A DNA stretch of 64,000 nucleotides from Paenibacillus sp. An7 (GCF_009870785.1 NZ_WTWX01000010.1:53605-117604), one strand, 5' to 3'. Positions 1 to 8,764 are shown, counted from the stretch's first letter. Made by a program: numbers and translations. The notes: a model not told the origin generated them from the letters alone.

Positions 1-229
1 TTGGCTGGACGTAAGTAGACTCGGAGAAGTAAATGGTCCAGCCAAAGCCAAAAGTTGCTATGATCTCGGAATGATCTTATTCCCTAGAGTTACGTTTGTG
101 TAGGAAGAAAAAGGGCAGAGCTTCCTCCCCATGTGTGGGAGGGGTAAAGGACGTCGCTGTTTCCTTGGGGTAAACAGCGAGTCATAAAGGAGAGAGGGGA
201 GGCAGGCTAGTGAATAGCTGCCTTTTTTT
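1..229 (+). ncRNA. Candidate structured small RNA, copy 1
   Basis: A run of predicted hairpins ends in an intrinsic terminator. A perfect 10-bp stem TTGGCTGGAC/GTCCAGCCAA (1-46) is followed by GGAAT/ATTCC (near 77-92), a C-rich/G-rich hairpin (123-144), CGCTGTTT/AAACAGCG (about 154-179) and the terminator GGCAGCTA-type stem with seven T residues (201-229). No ORF fits it, and the nearest gene to the right is on the opposite strand, so it is not a leader of a visible gene. The left end is at the window edge, so more may lie upstream. I do not recognise the RNA family. Confidence 0.5.
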
Positions 230-308
230 ATGTGAGTAAGAATGGCAATGATCAATGTTACTTGGAGGAGGCGGGAAACGATCTTTCCGTGCTCATGCTC
301 CGCTTGTT

Positions 309-533
309 TTGGCTGGACGTAAGTAGACTCGGAGAAGTAAATGGTCCAGCCAAAGCCAAAAGTTGCTATGATCTCGGAATGATCTTATTCCCTAGAGTTA
401 CGTTTGTGTAGGGAGACAAAGGTCAAAGCTTCCTCCCTGTGGTAGGGGTAATGGACGTCGCTGTTTCCTTGGGGTAAACAGCGAGTCATAAAGGAGAGAG
501 GGGAGGCAGGCTAGTGAATAGCTGCCTTTTTTT
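309..533 (+). ncRNA. Candidate structured small RNA, copy 2
   Basis: Near-identical second copy of the element at 1-229, shifted by 308 bp. The first 100 bases are almost unchanged. The C-rich/G-rich hairpin differs: it is four bases shorter, but can still pair as CCCT/AGGG. This suggests that the fold rather than the exact sequence is kept. The terminator stem and T-run lie at 505-533. No clear promoter was found in the spacer 265-308. Confidence 0.5.
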
Positions 534-585
534 ATGTGAGTGAATGGCAATGATCAATGTTACTTGTGGGTGAACGGCTTTTCAA

Positions 586-1518
586 TTAGTTTTGCTCCAC
601 CTCATCCCATTTACCAGGGGTTATCTCCTTGTATAGATAAGTTTTGTCATCGAAAGTTCCCTCAATATAATGATATCCGTCTTCTACCCATTCCTTGGAT
701 ACAACAATAAGAAATGGATCTTCATCGTTGTTACGCAGTTTTAATGTATATTCACCTCGAAGAAATATAACTTCCTGTTTTTCTGGGTAGAAGTGGTGCC
801 AATCTGAACTGCCTAGCTTCTCTCCCCAATATCCCGCTTCTCCCATTTGAGAATGGTGAGAACTAATTGTTCTATATTTAAATTTCAGCCATGTTCTTGG
901 ATCGATGGGGAACTCATAATATGTATTGGGTGTTACGGTAATATAAGATATCTCTCCCACCGGGTATCGTGCTTCTACTTCTTGATAAATGATACTTTTT
1001 ACTATGATTTTATAAACGCAATAAAGAAGGACAAAAATAACAGCCAAAAGTACAGGGAATTTGGTTTTGCGCTTTAGGCAAATGGCTAGAAGCAGTCCTG
1101 CTGCTAACGGAAACCACACCCACGGATCACCTAACGTCAGTGCCTCCATGATCAACAGCTTGTCACTAAAAGGATAAAGTAACGGGATATCGTGTCCCAT
1201 ATAATCTAGAAACAAATGCCCTCCGATGGCCGAAGCTGTAGAAGCTCCCCACCAACGCCAGAAAGAAACTTTTCTAAGTAAAAGTTTAGCGATGAGTGCG
1301 ATCCATAGCACAACGAGCGGAGCAAATAACAAAGAATGTGTCCATGGTTGTGAATCCCGTCCACCAAGTAAGTCGGGAGCAATACCACTCAGTCCACCTA
1401 TGAATACGGAGGCAATACGCTGTACCCATGTTCCTTCCGGAAGCAAGATGTAGAAGATAGCAGCCCCTAGAAGGGCGTGGGATAGAATATGGAAAAATAA
1501 ATAGAGATGTGCATCCAA
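586..1518 (-). CDS. YdjM/DUF457-like membrane-bound metal-dependent hydrolase
   Basis: Multi-pass membrane protein of about 310 residues. The N-terminal 150 residues carry His/Asp motifs typical of the YdjM (DUF457) family: a HxLSHALLG-type segment in TM1, PDLLGGRDSQPWTHSLL and GGHLFLDYMGH. After about four TM helices the last 140 residues form a soluble, probably extracytoplasmic domain with no family I recognise. A GTG at 1530 directly abuts the AAAAAGGAG ribosome site, so the TTG at 1518, 11 bases downstream of that site, is the better start. Substrate unknown; the family name rests on homology only. Confidence 0.7.
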   Translation of the reverse strand: MDAHLYLFFHILSHALLGAAIFYILLPEGTWVQRIASVFIGGLSGIAPDLLGGRDSQPWTHSLLFAPLVVLWIALIAKLLLRKVSFWRWWGASTASAIGGHLFLDYMGHDIPLLYPFSDKLLIMEALTLGDPWVWFPLAAGLLLAICLKRKTKFPVLLAVIFVLLYCVYKIIVKSIIYQEVEARYPVGEISYITVTPNTYYEFPIDPRTWLKFKYRTISSHHSQMGEAGYWGEKLGSSDWHHFYPEKQEVIFLRGEYTLKLRNNDEDPFLIVVSKEWVEDGYHYIEGTFDDKTYLYKEITPGKWDEVEQN

Positions 1519-1584
1519 GGTAAGGGTCACTCCTTTTTATAAGATACCTATATAACAATGGAACCTCTTAAAAAGCTCATATAA

Positions 1585-1626
1585 AAAGATCCTTGCCTAC
1601 TTCAGTAAAATAGGCAGGATCTTATT
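1585..1626 (-). terminator. Intrinsic terminator of the GH8 gene
   Basis: Stem AAGATCC(T)TGCCTA/TAGGCAGGATCTT with an 11-base loop. Read on the minus strand it ends in a short T-rich tail and lies downstream of the GH8 stop at 1764. Confidence 0.7.
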
Positions 1627-1763
1627 TGGCTTCATCACTCTATAGCAATAACCTTGATTCTTAAAACCATATGAATGGGGGTTAACTATTAAATTAATGA
1701 TGAATTCATCTGAATTCATGTGAATTAATTACCTACGCTCTTCGCCTAATATGCCGCTTCCTG

Positions 1764-2924
1764 CTACTCATTCTTCGGCAGCCAAATCCGGTAACGCCCG
1801 CTGAGAGCAAGCAGAGCGAATAGATATAAGCAGTTGTCGTAGTAACGTCTATCTCCCGTACGAATCGGAGTTTGCCAGAATAGATCAACAGCGGCCCTTG
1901 CGTGTTCATGGTTAGGAGCGGCTAAGGCTGCTACTGCATTCGTAGCGATTAAGCCCACAGGATGAAGTGACTTCTCTTCAAACGGCACTCCTGCCACTGT
2001 ATATCGCCGATAATCATCTGGATTTTTGTCTGAGAAAAAAGTTAATATTCGTTCTGCAATCTTGCTTAATTCAGAATCGCTTCCAAACCATTCCGCATGT
2101 ACTCCAAGATTTGCTGCGACACGGTAAGAATCACTAAAAAAGTGTCCATAGCCACGCTCGTTGTTTGGCGTTCCATCGTAATAGGAGTATTCAGGAGCAA
2201 GCCCGGTTTCTGGATGACAAGCAGTAGGTAGATACTTTCGGCTAGCCACAGCTGCTTCTTTCCAAAATAAGCGATCTTCCGGATTGGCCCACTCCGCAAA
2301 AAGCTCATAGAAATGGGGAAGATGGTACGACGGATCTGTAAATTCACAGTTCGGTACAAACTTAATTAATTTGTTATCAGGATTCCACATGGGAGAACCG
2401 TAACCATCTTTTTCACCTTTATGAATGCAGGTATGCAGCAGATCTCGTGCTTGCTGTCCATAATTAAAAGGGGCTTCATCCTTATCTCCCCAGCGATGTG
2501 AAGCGAAGAAAAGAGCGAGTGCGAAGAACTCTTCTCCATCTGGAGCAGGACCATTTGAATTCGGCGATCCATCCGGAAGACAGGACCACGCGAAGTATCC
2601 AGCGTTGGGCCCTTCTGTAATAAACATATACTTCATGGTATAGCGCCATAATCTATCAAATATATCCTGCCTGTCCATCTGAACAGCCATCATCATGCCG
2701 TATGACATTCCTTCTGTCCGGACATCTAAGTTACCCGTATCCAGTAAGTAGCCCATATCCTCTTCAGCTTCATAATAGATCCGAGTATCTGGTGAATCCC
2801 CAAACAACTGCCTCCAGCAAGTTTGGATTCGATCTTCAATCTCAGGAAGAGCATAATTGTACGCTTGCAGCAAATTTCGATATTGACCCGTGAAAAAAGC
2901 ACCTTGCCTATTGATTGTTGACAA
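1764..2924 (-). CDS. GH8 reducing-end xylose-releasing exo-oligoxylanase (Rex)
   Basis: Intracellular glycoside hydrolase family 8 enzyme expected to remove xylose from the reducing end of xylo-oligosaccharides. About 387 residues, no signal peptide, and very close to the Bacillus halodurans Rex enzyme as I recall it. DVRTEGMSYGMMM carries the general-acid Glu (about residue 71); other shared blocks are GYFAWSC, GPAPDGEEFFALALFFASHRWG, ERGYGHFFSDSYRVAANLG and DRRYYDNCLYLFALLALSG. The frame is open to an ATG at 2978, but the GGAGG site at about 2934-2938 and the family N-terminus (GAF.T.EYRNL) point to the TTG at 2924. No xylan or xylose transport genes adjoin it. Confidence 0.9.
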   Translation of the reverse strand: MSTINRQGAFFTGQYRNLLQAYNYALPEIEDRIQTCWRQLFGDSPDTRIYYEAEEDMGYLLDTGNLDVRTEGMSYGMMMAVQMDRQDIFDRLWRYTMKYMFITEGPNAGYFAWSCLPDGSPNSNGPAPDGEEFFALALFFASHRWGDKDEAPFNYGQQARDLLHTCIHKGEKDGYGSPMWNPDNKLIKFVPNCEFTDPSYHLPHFYELFAEWANPEDRLFWKEAAVASRKYLPTACHPETGLAPEYSYYDGTPNNERGYGHFFSDSYRVAANLGVHAEWFGSDSELSKIAERILTFFSDKNPDDYRRYTVAGVPFEEKSLHPVGLIATNAVAALAAPNHEHARAAVDLFWQTPIRTGDRRYYDNCLYLFALLALSGRYRIWLPKNE

Positions 2925-3041
2925 TCTTACCAGGCCTCCTACAAGATTATGATATTGTACTAAACCATCATAACTCACAACTTAATTTATTTGGGATAAA
3001 TGGAAAAATAAAGAGGATTCTAGGTTATCTATCTCTATAAT

Positions 3042-3090
3042 AAAAAAAGAATCCTTGCCCTAGTTCCATATAGGGGAAGGATTCTTTTAA
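3042..3090 (-). terminator. Intrinsic terminator
   Basis: Stem AGAATCCTTGCCCTA/TAGGGGAAGGATTCT with T-runs on both strands. On the minus strand it ends the membrane-protein gene at 3117-4025 before the GH8 promoter region. Confidence 0.8.
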
Positions 3091-3116
3091 ATTTAACTTC
3101 GATTGCTATCAAGGTC

Positions 3117-4025
3117 TTACCTATCCTTATCTTTTACCAAGTCTTGATCTTTTTTTGCTTCTTCTATTGCTAGGACCTCTGCATGATGGATCACTGGGCG
3201 ATTCGTCATCAAATCGGGATGACCTACATAGGGCCGTTCCTTACGTGAAGGGGGCTTACTGAGTCTAAATCCGAGCAGGAATAAAAGAAGCTGAACCCCA
3301 AGCACATAGGGAGCTGCAGAAAGTCCGATCAAGTGAAACAATGCGGCGAGAATAATAAGAATCGATAACATAATATTTGTAAAACCTGCATCTGTTCGAG
3401 GTTTGGACAAAGCGAGAATGTAGATATACGCTGTAGTGATGAGCCCGGAAGCGAATCTAGCTGAGATGACAATCCAATCATATACCGATGGTGTGATAGC
3501 CGAATCGATTTCCACAATAAACTGGTAGACTAAAAACGCAATTCCAGTTGCCGCAAGAGGAGCGAATAAAGGTTGTACAATCTGCCATAGAGCTTGTCCC
3601 CAGCTAGGCGAATGCAGTATAGACAAAAGCTGATTTCGTTCTGCTGCAAGCTTAGCCATTTCACGGTCAAGTCTACGCTGTAGCAGTTCCAGTCTGGATT
3701 CATCTCTTTCATTAAGACAAGCTTGAATCTGTTCTTGCACATGAGGGTTTAAACAGGGCGCTGATTTACTTTCCTGAAGAGCGAGGATAAGGGCGCCATG
3801 GAAAGGTTCCCCCGGCAGGCCTTCGCGCTGTAAGCCAAGTGTGATTTGGCCGGCCAAACGAGAATAGGCATAGAGTGTGTCTTGCAACTCATCTACTCGC
3901 CTATATTTGTTCTGTTTCAGCGTTGAAGCATGATATATGTATAACCACAACAGCAGAACTATAAAAAAGGCAATGAGGGCAATTGTAGGTACTGATAACG
4001 GAAATGTATTGATACCTGCTAGCAT
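3117..4025 (-). CDS. Conserved membrane protein of unknown function
   Basis: 302 residues: an N-terminal TM helix (about 12-30), a cytoplasmic charged helical region (about 35-135, rich in Gln/Glu/Arg and probably coiled coil), then four or five TM helices (about 150-265) and a charged tail rich in Lys and Asp. No catalytic motif seen and no family recognised. The ATG at 4025 has an AAGGAGG-type sequence 10-13 bases upstream. Flanked by a terminator, so probably transcribed alone. Confidence 0.65.
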   Translation of the reverse strand: MLAGINTFPLSVPTIALIAFFIVLLLWLYIYHASTLKQNKYRRVDELQDTLYAYSRLAGQITLGLQREGLPGEPFHGALILALQESKSAPCLNPHVQEQIQACLNERDESRLELLQRRLDREMAKLAAERNQLLSILHSPSWGQALWQIVQPLFAPLAATGIAFLVYQFIVEIDSAITPSVYDWIVISARFASGLITTAYIYILALSKPRTDAGFTNIMLSILIILAALFHLIGLSAAPYVLGVQLLLFLLGFRLSKPPSRKERPYVGHPDLMTNRPVIHHAEVLAIEEAKKDQDLVKDKDR

Positions 4026-4224
4026 GTTCAGGCTTCTTCCTCCTTCCGTACATTCTTTACTTCTTTCACTATTGCATATGAAAACTAGGTTTTCAAGTCA
4101 TATCCCATAGATCTGGATAAGCATTGTTTTCCATTACCCAAAAAGGAACGCACGTTTTCATTTAACGCACAAATCATTTACAATATCAGGAATGAATAGA
4201 CTCTCAGAAAAGAGGTGGACACGA

Positions 4225-4632
4225 ATGTTGGTAACCCATGAAATTCCTTCGATAGAGTCCTATTTGAATCTACGCCGTGCTGCTGGGCTAAGTAACATGA
4301 GTAGGGAAGGTGCTAAAAAGGGGCTGCCTTCTACTTTATTTGCTGTCAGTTTAATGGAGGGTGAAAGATTAATGGGGATGGGCAGAGTCGTCGGGGATGG
4401 CGGATTACAGTTTTTAGTATGTGATATTGCTGTTCATCCAGATAAACAAGGGCAAGGATACGGGAAAAAAATTATGAAAGAGATTAAATGCTATATAGAT
4501 AAACAAGTTCCTGCTGGAGGTATAGTATCTCTTATCGCGGATAAGCCAGCAGACCTATTGTATCAACAGTTTGGTTTTGCAGATGCTGCTCCAGGCTCAC
4601 TTGGTATGTGGTTCAAACAGAGCATAGATTAG
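4225..4632 (+). CDS. GNAT-family N-acetyltransferase
   Basis: 135-residue GNAT enzyme using acetyl-CoA; acceptor unknown. The acetyl-CoA binding loop is seen as VCDIAVHPDKQGQGYGKKIM (Q-x-x-G-x-G type), and the C-terminal LYQQFGFADA is typical of the last strand. An upstream in-frame ATG exists at 4192, but AGAGGTGG six bases before the ATG at 4225 decides the start. Single gene with no clear functional link to its neighbours. Confidence 0.85.
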   Translation: MLVTHEIPSIESYLNLRRAAGLSNMSREGAKKGLPSTLFAVSLMEGERLMGMGRVVGDGGLQFLVCDIAVHPDKQGQGYGKKIMKEIKCYIDKQVPAGGIVSLIADKPADLLYQQFGFADAAPGSLGMWFKQSID

Positions 4633-4731
4633 GAACTCTAGTGAAAAGTGCCAAATACACTATTTGACAAAATTGCGCAAATATGAAAAAATGGAGGGGT
4701 AGAAAATTCGCTCAAAGAGCGGATCATGGAA

Positions 4732-4757
4732 ATAAACATAAGCTATAAACATAAGCT
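4732..4757. repeat. 13-bp perfect tandem duplication
   Basis: ATAAACATAAGCT occurs twice head to tail in the 280-bp gap before the threonine synthase-like gene. No role is evident. Confidence 0.7.
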
Positions 4758-4799
4758 ATTTGATGAATATACAGAGATATCAACATAAAAAGAATAAGG

Positions 4800-4853
4800 G
4801 ACCCCTTTGAATTCTGACGGAGATGTTCAGAAACAGCAAGGAGGTTTTTTTAT
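4800..4853 (+). terminator. Terminator-like hairpin before the threonine synthase-like gene
   Basis: Inner stem TTCTGA/TCAGAA and an outer imperfect stem ACCCCTT/AAGGAGGT, followed by seven T residues. It ends 60 bases before the start at 4913 and 170 bases after the acetyltransferase stop. It may terminate the upstream gene or act as an attenuator. No T-box or other known riboswitch motif seen. Confidence 0.5.
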
Positions 4854-4912
4854 TATCAAAAAGGGGATGTTGCTAGCATATCTTGGTCGCAAAATGGGAG
4901 GAGGCTATGTTC

Positions 4913-6172
4913 ATGGTTAGGGATAATTACAGCTATTTAAGTCATCTGGAATGTCCGAAATGCGAACGTATCTACCATTCAACTGAGGTACAGCAGGTAT
5001 GTTTCTGCGGTTCTCCGCTATTAGCCCGCTATGATTTAGAAAATCTGAGTAAGGATTGGAACCCTGCCTCGTTAAAAGACAGAGAAAAGAATTTATGGAG
5101 ATATCACGAACTGCTGCCCGTACAGCAGCCGCAGCATATTGTTTGTCTTGGTGAAGGTATGACACCGCTGCTGCGTATGCCAAGTCTCGGTATGGATATG
5201 TCGATTCCAAAACTTTATATGAAAGATGAAAGTCTTATGCCAAGCGGATCTTATAAGGCGAGAGGAGCCGCTGTAGGAATCTCAAAGGCAAAGGAACTGG
5301 GCATACAACGATTTGTAATTCCTTCTAACGGAAATGCTGGAGCAACTTGGTCATTATATGCTGCACGCGGAGGGTTGAACTCTTCGGTAGTAATGCCGGC
5401 TCAAGCACCGCCCATTACTCGGGATGAGTGTATCGCTGCAGGAGCCGAACTTCTGCTGATAAAGGGTATCATAAGCGATGCAGGGAGAATTGTAGCAGAC
5501 AAAGTGAAGCGTGAAGGAATATATGATACTTCAGCGCTAAAGGAACCTTATCGGATTGAAGGTAAAAAGACGATGGGTTTTGAGATTATTGAACAAATGA
5601 ATTTCGAGGTGCCAGATGTAATCCTTTATCCTACGGGTACTGGCACAGGACTCATTGGAATTCATAAAGCACTGCAAGAACTACAGGAGATTGACTGGAT
5701 ATCAGGTCCGCTGCCAAGGCTCGTTGCTGTTCAGTCTGAAGGTTGTGCCCCTATTGTGAAAGCGTGGGAGAATCAGCAGACCGAATCTATGTTTTGGGAG
5801 CAGTCTAGTACGGAAGCTTTTGGCATTCATGTTCCTAAGACCATAGGAGATTTCCTTGTGCTGGATGCAATCTATCAAACAGGCGGGGTTGCCATCTCTG
5901 TAACGGAAGACGAGATATTGAAAGAGCAGGAACGGGTTACGAGAATGGAAGGGAGTTTTCTATGCCCGGAAGGAGCTGCTGCCTTTGCTGCTGCACGAGT
6001 GCTTCGGTCCAATGGCTGGATTGAAGAGGAAGAAAAAGTGGTGGTGCTGAATACCGGATCAGGACTGAAGTACCCAAGAATCCCAAGTAACGAAGAGATG
6101 TTGCTGAATCCAGAGAAGGTCTTGACATCCTATACTATTAAGGAGCAGGCTCCATCTATCATTAAAGGATAA
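4913..6172 (+). CDS. Threonine synthase-family PLP enzyme with N-terminal zinc ribbon
   Basis: 419-residue fold-type II PLP enzyme resembling threonine synthase (O-phosphohomoserine to threonine). The N-terminal CPKC (14-17) and CFC (30-32) form the rubredoxin-like ribbon of this subgroup. GEGMTPL, SGSYKARGA (the Lys forms the Schiff base), PSNGNAGA and PTGTGTGLIG (phosphate loop) follow in the expected order. It is not beside hom or thrB, so it could be a paralogue acting on another substrate. GGAGGAGG at about 4897-4904 favours the ATG at 4913 over ATG 4907 or TTG 4883. Confidence 0.8.
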   Translation: MVRDNYSYLSHLECPKCERIYHSTEVQQVCFCGSPLLARYDLENLSKDWNPASLKDREKNLWRYHELLPVQQPQHIVCLGEGMTPLLRMPSLGMDMSIPKLYMKDESLMPSGSYKARGAAVGISKAKELGIQRFVIPSNGNAGATWSLYAARGGLNSSVVMPAQAPPITRDECIAAGAELLLIKGIISDAGRIVADKVKREGIYDTSALKEPYRIEGKKTMGFEIIEQMNFEVPDVILYPTGTGTGLIGIHKALQELQEIDWISGPLPRLVAVQSEGCAPIVKAWENQQTESMFWEQSSTEAFGIHVPKTIGDFLVLDAIYQTGGVAISVTEDEILKEQERVTRMEGSFLCPEGAAAFAAARVLRSNGWIEEEEKVVVLNTGSGLKYPRIPSNEEMLLNPEKVLTSYTIKEQAPSIIKG

Positions 6173-6192
6173 TGGAGTTCATAGATTAAGTG

Positions 6193-6238
6193 AGGACTAT
6201 CTTTCTATTTCACAAAGAATAGAGATGGTTCTTTTTTA
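6193..6238 (+). terminator. Intrinsic terminator
   Basis: Imperfect stem AGGACTATCT.../...AGAGATGGTTCT followed by six T residues, 20 bases after the stop at 6172. Confidence 0.7.
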
Positions 6239-6377
6239 ATGAGAAAATAGTGAACTTTGGATTTTTGATGAATCTTCTTTATAATGGGACATACCGTTTT
6301 AATTGTTGGTTAAATGGATTAATACATAGTGTGAAAGAACTGTACAGGGAATTTACTAATGAAATGGGGAATGAATA

Positions 6378-7010
6378 ATGAAGTTAATTATATTTGGTGC
6401 ATCAGGTACCATTGGACAAGCGATCTTGCAAGAAGCTTTGAGACGAAAACATGAGGTAACGGCGGTTGTTCGCAATCGATTTAAACTTAATGAAAAACAC
6501 GATCTGCTTACGATTGTAGAAGGTGATTTGCTGAGTCCTGATTCTATTGCTGAATTGGTCAAAGATCACGAAGTGGTAATCAGCGCTTACGGTCCTAAGT
6601 TTGGAGCAGAGCAGGAACTGATAGAAGTGGCTCGTGCCCTTGTAGAAGGATTACACAAAGGTGGAGTAGAGCGACTAATCGTGGTTGGCGGAGCAGGAAG
6701 CTTGATGACGGACGAAGGAATTCCACTTATGGAAACACCAGGATTCCCAGAAGAAGTGAAGCCTCTTGCGATTGCGCACCAAGATGCTTATCAAATCTAT
6801 CAAGAATCAGACCTTGACTGGACTTACCTGAGTCCTGCATCTACTATTGAGCCTGGGATCCGTACAGGTAATTTCCGAATTGGTACGGACCGATTAGTAG
6901 TGGATGAAGATGGGCAAAGTCGGATCTCTGTAGAAGATTATGCGGTCGCCCTTCTTGATGAAGTAGACGACCCATATTTCAGCGGCTCAAGATTTACGGT
7001 TGCTTATTAA
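6378..7010 (+). CDS. NAD(P)-binding oxidoreductase (atypical SDR/NmrA-like)
   Basis: 210 residues with an N-terminal Rossmann fold, IIFGASGTIGQAI (dinucleotide loop GxxGxxG), followed by VRN and EGDLL segments that place the adenine ribose. VVGGAGSL and a YLSPAS segment are typical of the atypical short-chain dehydrogenases that include B. subtilis YwnB. No catalytic YxxxK is evident, so it may act as a sensor or a flavin/quinone reductase. TATAAT at 6280-6285 with TTGGAT 17 bases upstream is a plausible promoter. Substrate unknown. Confidence 0.75.
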   Translation: MKLIIFGASGTIGQAILQEALRRKHEVTAVVRNRFKLNEKHDLLTIVEGDLLSPDSIAELVKDHEVVISAYGPKFGAEQELIEVARALVEGLHKGGVERLIVVGGAGSLMTDEGIPLMETPGFPEEVKPLAIAHQDAYQIYQESDLDWTYLSPASTIEPGIRTGNFRIGTDRLVVDEDGQSRISVEDYAVALLDEVDDPYFSGSRFTVAY

Positions 7011-7037
7011 TGGTCTCTAGTAGATGAAAGACTTAAC

Positions 7038-7068
7038 AAAAGCGAAGACAAGTGCTTCGCTTTTTTTC
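7038..7068 (+). terminator. Intrinsic terminator
   Basis: AGCGAAG/CTTCGCT stem with a 7-base loop and a T-run, between the oxidoreductase and the NAD(P)HX repair gene. An upstream in-frame start of the next gene (7052) would lie inside it. Confidence 0.85.
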
Positions 7069-7096
7069 ATACCATTTTGACAGGAGGAGAAGCAGT

Positions 7097-8764
7097 GTGT
7101 ATGTAGTTACAGCAGATCAGATGAGAGAACTAGACGAGCATGTAATAGGATCTTGGGGTGTTCCCTCCGTTTGTCTGATGGAGAACGCAGGTAAGGCACT
7201 TGCAGAAGAAGTGCTCCATTTCTGTCAGAACCGGCAGTCAAAAGAGCAGGCAACTAATGGGAACCCGCTTATATCTAATGAGGAAAGAGCAGCTTTTGAT
7301 CGATGGAAGGGAACACGTGGACAGATCAGTAACGATGCTTCCATTCGAGGGGAGAAAGCGTGCGCAGAACACTGGTATATCCTAGTTGGAAAAGGGAAAA
7401 ACGGCGGGGATGGGCTCGTAGCTGCTCGCCACCTATGGGAAGCTGGGGTGGGAATCACTCTTGTATTTGCCGAGTGTCCGAAGGGACTAAGCGAAGAGGC
7501 TCTGCTTGAGTATCACACCGCGGAAGCCATAGGAATTCCATCTATCCTATTTACAGAACAGAAAGATCTAACATTTACTGGAGGAACAGGGATTATTGAT
7601 GCTTTGCTTGGTACGGGAAGTAACGGGGCTCCGCGAAATGCGTATGCTTCTTTAATTCAGGCAGCAAATGACAGTGGGCTTCCTATTATTTCTGCAGATA
7701 TTCCAAGTGGACTGCATGCGGATACGGGGGCTCTCTATGAGCCGCATATTCGGGCAGAACTGACAGTATGTTTTGCACTACTAAAGCGGGGACTTACACA
7801 GTTTCCAGGTGCAGAAGCCGCAGGGCAGATTAAGGTGCGTTCGGTCGGGATTCCGCCTCAGCTTGCAGAAGGACGTTATCGTGAAACTGTCTATTTACTT
7901 ACGGAAGATGTACTGTCAGAGAAGCTGAAAGTAGATCTTACGCAAAGACGAGCGGAAGATGGGCATAAAGGAACTTATGGTCATGTCCTGCTTGTGGCAG
8001 GCACGCTAGCGATGAGCGGCGCAGGACTGCTCAGTTGCCGGGCCGCACTGCGATCCGGCTCTGGGCTTGTTACATGGGCGCTGCCTTCCGAGCTGCTCCC
8101 GCATGTCATTGGTGCGGTGCCTGAGCTCATGCTTGCCGCAGCCGCAGACGGTCCGCAAGGAACATGGAATAGGGCATCGGCCCAGAATATTATCAAGCTC
8201 GCAAAGTATAGGGATGTTATCGCCATTGGCCCTGGACTGGGACGTTTTGAAGAGGATACCGACTGGCTGCGTCAAATCTATAAAGAGACAGACCTGCCAA
8301 TGGTTATTGATGCGGATGGGCTGAATATGTTGGCAGAGGCAGGTTCGGACTTTTTTAAATATATAGGATCTAGAAAAGCCCCCGTTATCTTAACCCCGCA
8401 TCCAGGAGAAATGGCGCGTCTTGCCGGTGTGTCTACCCAAGAAATTCAGCAGAACCGAATAGATCATGCATTGTCATATTCAGCGAAAACAGGAGTCACG
8501 CTTGTTCTAAAAGGATCAAGGACCGTGATTGCTACGCCCGAAGGGAATGCGTACATTAACATGACCGGTCATGCCGGAATGGGTACAGGCGGTACAGGAG
8601 ATGCACTGACGGGAGTTATTGCCGGTCTGCTTGCTCAAGGTTACAGTGCTGAACAAGCAGCTGCATTTGGGGTATACCTGCATGGCAAAGCCGGAGAGAC
8701 CGCAGCAATGATGCGTACTCACCCGGCAGGGATGATGGCGGGAGACCTGACCGAGTATTTGTGA
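7097..8764 (+). CDS. nnr: Bifunctional NAD(P)HX epimerase / ADP-dependent dehydratase
   Basis: Repairs hydrated NADH and NADPH. The N-terminal YjeF epimerase domain (about 1-225) shows LMENAGKALAEE, GKGKNGGDGL, DALLGTGSNG and ADIPSGLHADTG. The C-terminal ribokinase-like dehydratase domain (about 245-550) shows HKGTYGHVLLVAG, GPGLG, IDADGLNML, LTPHPGEMARL and the active-site region GMGTGGTGDALTG. About 555 residues. A roughly 50-residue hydrophilic insertion (about 45-92) precedes GKGKNGGDG and is longer than usual. AGGAGG at 7082-7087 sets the start at GTG 7097. Confidence 0.93.
   Translation: MYVVTADQMRELDEHVIGSWGVPSVCLMENAGKALAEEVLHFCQNRQSKEQATNGNPLISNEERAAFDRWKGTRGQISNDASIRGEKACAEHWYILVGKGKNGGDGLVAARHLWEAGVGITLVFAECPKGLSEEALLEYHTAEAIGIPSILFTEQKDLTFTGGTGIIDALLGTGSNGAPRNAYASLIQAANDSGLPIISADIPSGLHADTGALYEPHIRAELTVCFALLKRGLTQFPGAEAAGQIKVRSVGIPPQLAEGRYRETVYLLTEDVLSEKLKVDLTQRRAEDGHKGTYGHVLLVAGTLAMSGAGLLSCRAALRSGSGLVTWALPSELLPHVIGAVPELMLAAAADGPQGTWNRASAQNIIKLAKYRDVIAIGPGLGRFEEDTDWLRQIYKETDLPMVIDADGLNMLAEAGSDFFKYIGSRKAPVILTPHPGEMARLAGVSTQEIQQNRIDHALSYSAKTGVTLVLKGSRTVIATPEGNAYINMTGHAGMGTGGTGDALTGVIAGLLAQGYSAEQAAAFGVYLHGKAGETAAMMRTHPAGMMAGDLTEYL

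Larger units (their letters stand above)
1..566 (+). repeat. Tandem direct repeat of about 260 bp (two copies)
   Basis: Copy 1 spans 1-264 and copy 2 spans 309-566. The homology runs past both terminators into a shared tail (AATGGCAATGATCAATGTTA at 241-260, and again at about 543-562). A unique 44-bp spacer separates the copies. There is no transposase and there are no terminal inverted repeats bounding the unit. Confidence 0.85.

Noticed and set aside
1-566. Insertion sequence or transposon remnant
   Set aside because: There is no transposase, no target-site duplication and no terminal inverted repeat at the unit ends; the inner 10-bp dyad is a hairpin, not IS ends.
1-570. Known riboswitch (SAM, T-box, cobalamin or ydaO type) at the left edge
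   Set aside because: None of the conserved core sequences of these classes was found, and no gene follows on the same strand.
847-1077. 76-codon plus-strand ORF inside the YdjM-like gene
   Set aside because: No ribosome site; it is the complement of a well-supported gene.
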